From Whitmania pigra (taxonomy: Eukaryota > Annelida > Clitellata > Hirudinida > Haemopidae), in the NCBI GenBank assembly GCA_021613335.1, contig JAJTWR010000302.1, positions 146,001 through 210,000 on the forward strand: a DNA stretch of 64,000 nucleotides, read 5' to 3'. Numbering within the stretch: the first letter of the stretch is position 1; each line of letters begins with the position of its first letter. Under the pieces are notes generated by a model. It did no database searches. It was given only the letters and a program-made list of their open reading frames with translations, and was not told the origin of the DNA. Both the position numbers and the translations under genes were made by a program. Shown piece by piece: positions 63,644 to 64,000 of the stretch.

Positions 63644-64000
63644 CTGCAAAATTAGTAAAAGAAAAAAAATTATTAAGTAATAATAAAACCATTTAACGTC
63701 TCGACTAACGACTAGGTTATACACGATATCCACGATACGCAATAAATCAACGATCAGATCGAGTCAGTAACTCAGTCAAATAATATCCGATAAATAACAT
63801 TATAATAATATTATAATAATGTATATTCATCATCATCATCATCATCAGTCGTCTGTAATGAGAACATTATCGCTTTCTAACTTTCTCTCCTTAGGGAGTC
63901 GATAGCACAACTCCACAATAGCACACGAATCTCGAATCTCGGATCTCGGATTGCATGACAACCCGTGGCACAAAAAACGCTACCCAATAAATAAGGAGCA
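63644..64000. other. MARK: MARK intron sequence to the window edge
   Basis: No exon with the kinase P-loop or VAIK motif was found here, so the next upstream MARK exon lies outside the window. Contains a short ATC array at 63828-63848. Confidence 0.6.

Overview
The window looks like nuclear DNA from an invertebrate animal. It is AT-rich, with spliced genes carrying short exons and canonical GT-AG (plus some GC-AG) introns. The introns are packed with ATC/GAT, ATT and AAC microsatellites. The gene content is metazoan: a ryanodine receptor, INTS3, OPA3, GNPAT, a FANCF-like gene and a MARK/PAR-1 kinase. The clade cannot be fixed from the sequence. A spiralian such as an annelid is plausible, but this is only an impression.

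Layout. (1) 6-12284, minus strand: the first 33 coding exons (about 1,234 residues) of a ryanodine receptor, running off the left edge. (2) 13646-16705, plus: an intact, intronless Integrator subunit 3, head-to-head with the receptor. (3) 17378-31494, plus: three double-RING genes (called R1, R2, R3 here). Between R1 and R2 lies a tandem pair of three-exon OPA3 genes. (4) 32444 to about 37260, minus: GNPAT (peroxisomal DHAP acyltransferase), 11 exons. (5) 38039-40807, plus: a ten-exon FANCF-like gene, divergent from GNPAT. (6) 41087-50462, minus: four more double-RING genes (R4 to R7). (7) 51.6-53 kb: two weak small candidate genes. (8) 56899-63643, minus: the C-terminal 784 residues of a MARK/PAR-1 kinase, whose 5' exons lie beyond the right edge.

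The housekeeping genes are unrelated to each other in function. The unusual part is the seven-member family of predicted E3 ubiquitin ligases at 17-50 kb. Each has two adjacent N-terminal RING fingers, the second resembling the TOPORS RING, followed by a fast-diverging disordered tail. Several tails contain their own tandem repeats (20, 29, about 60 and about 74 residues). R2 and R3 share an almost identical RING region and a C-terminal domain I do not recognise. This local expansion is the best candidate here for an undescribed system; its function is not readable from the sequence.

Splice sites were located by reading and checked for phase continuity. Most exon lengths agree exactly with phase; the uncertain joins are stated in the entries.
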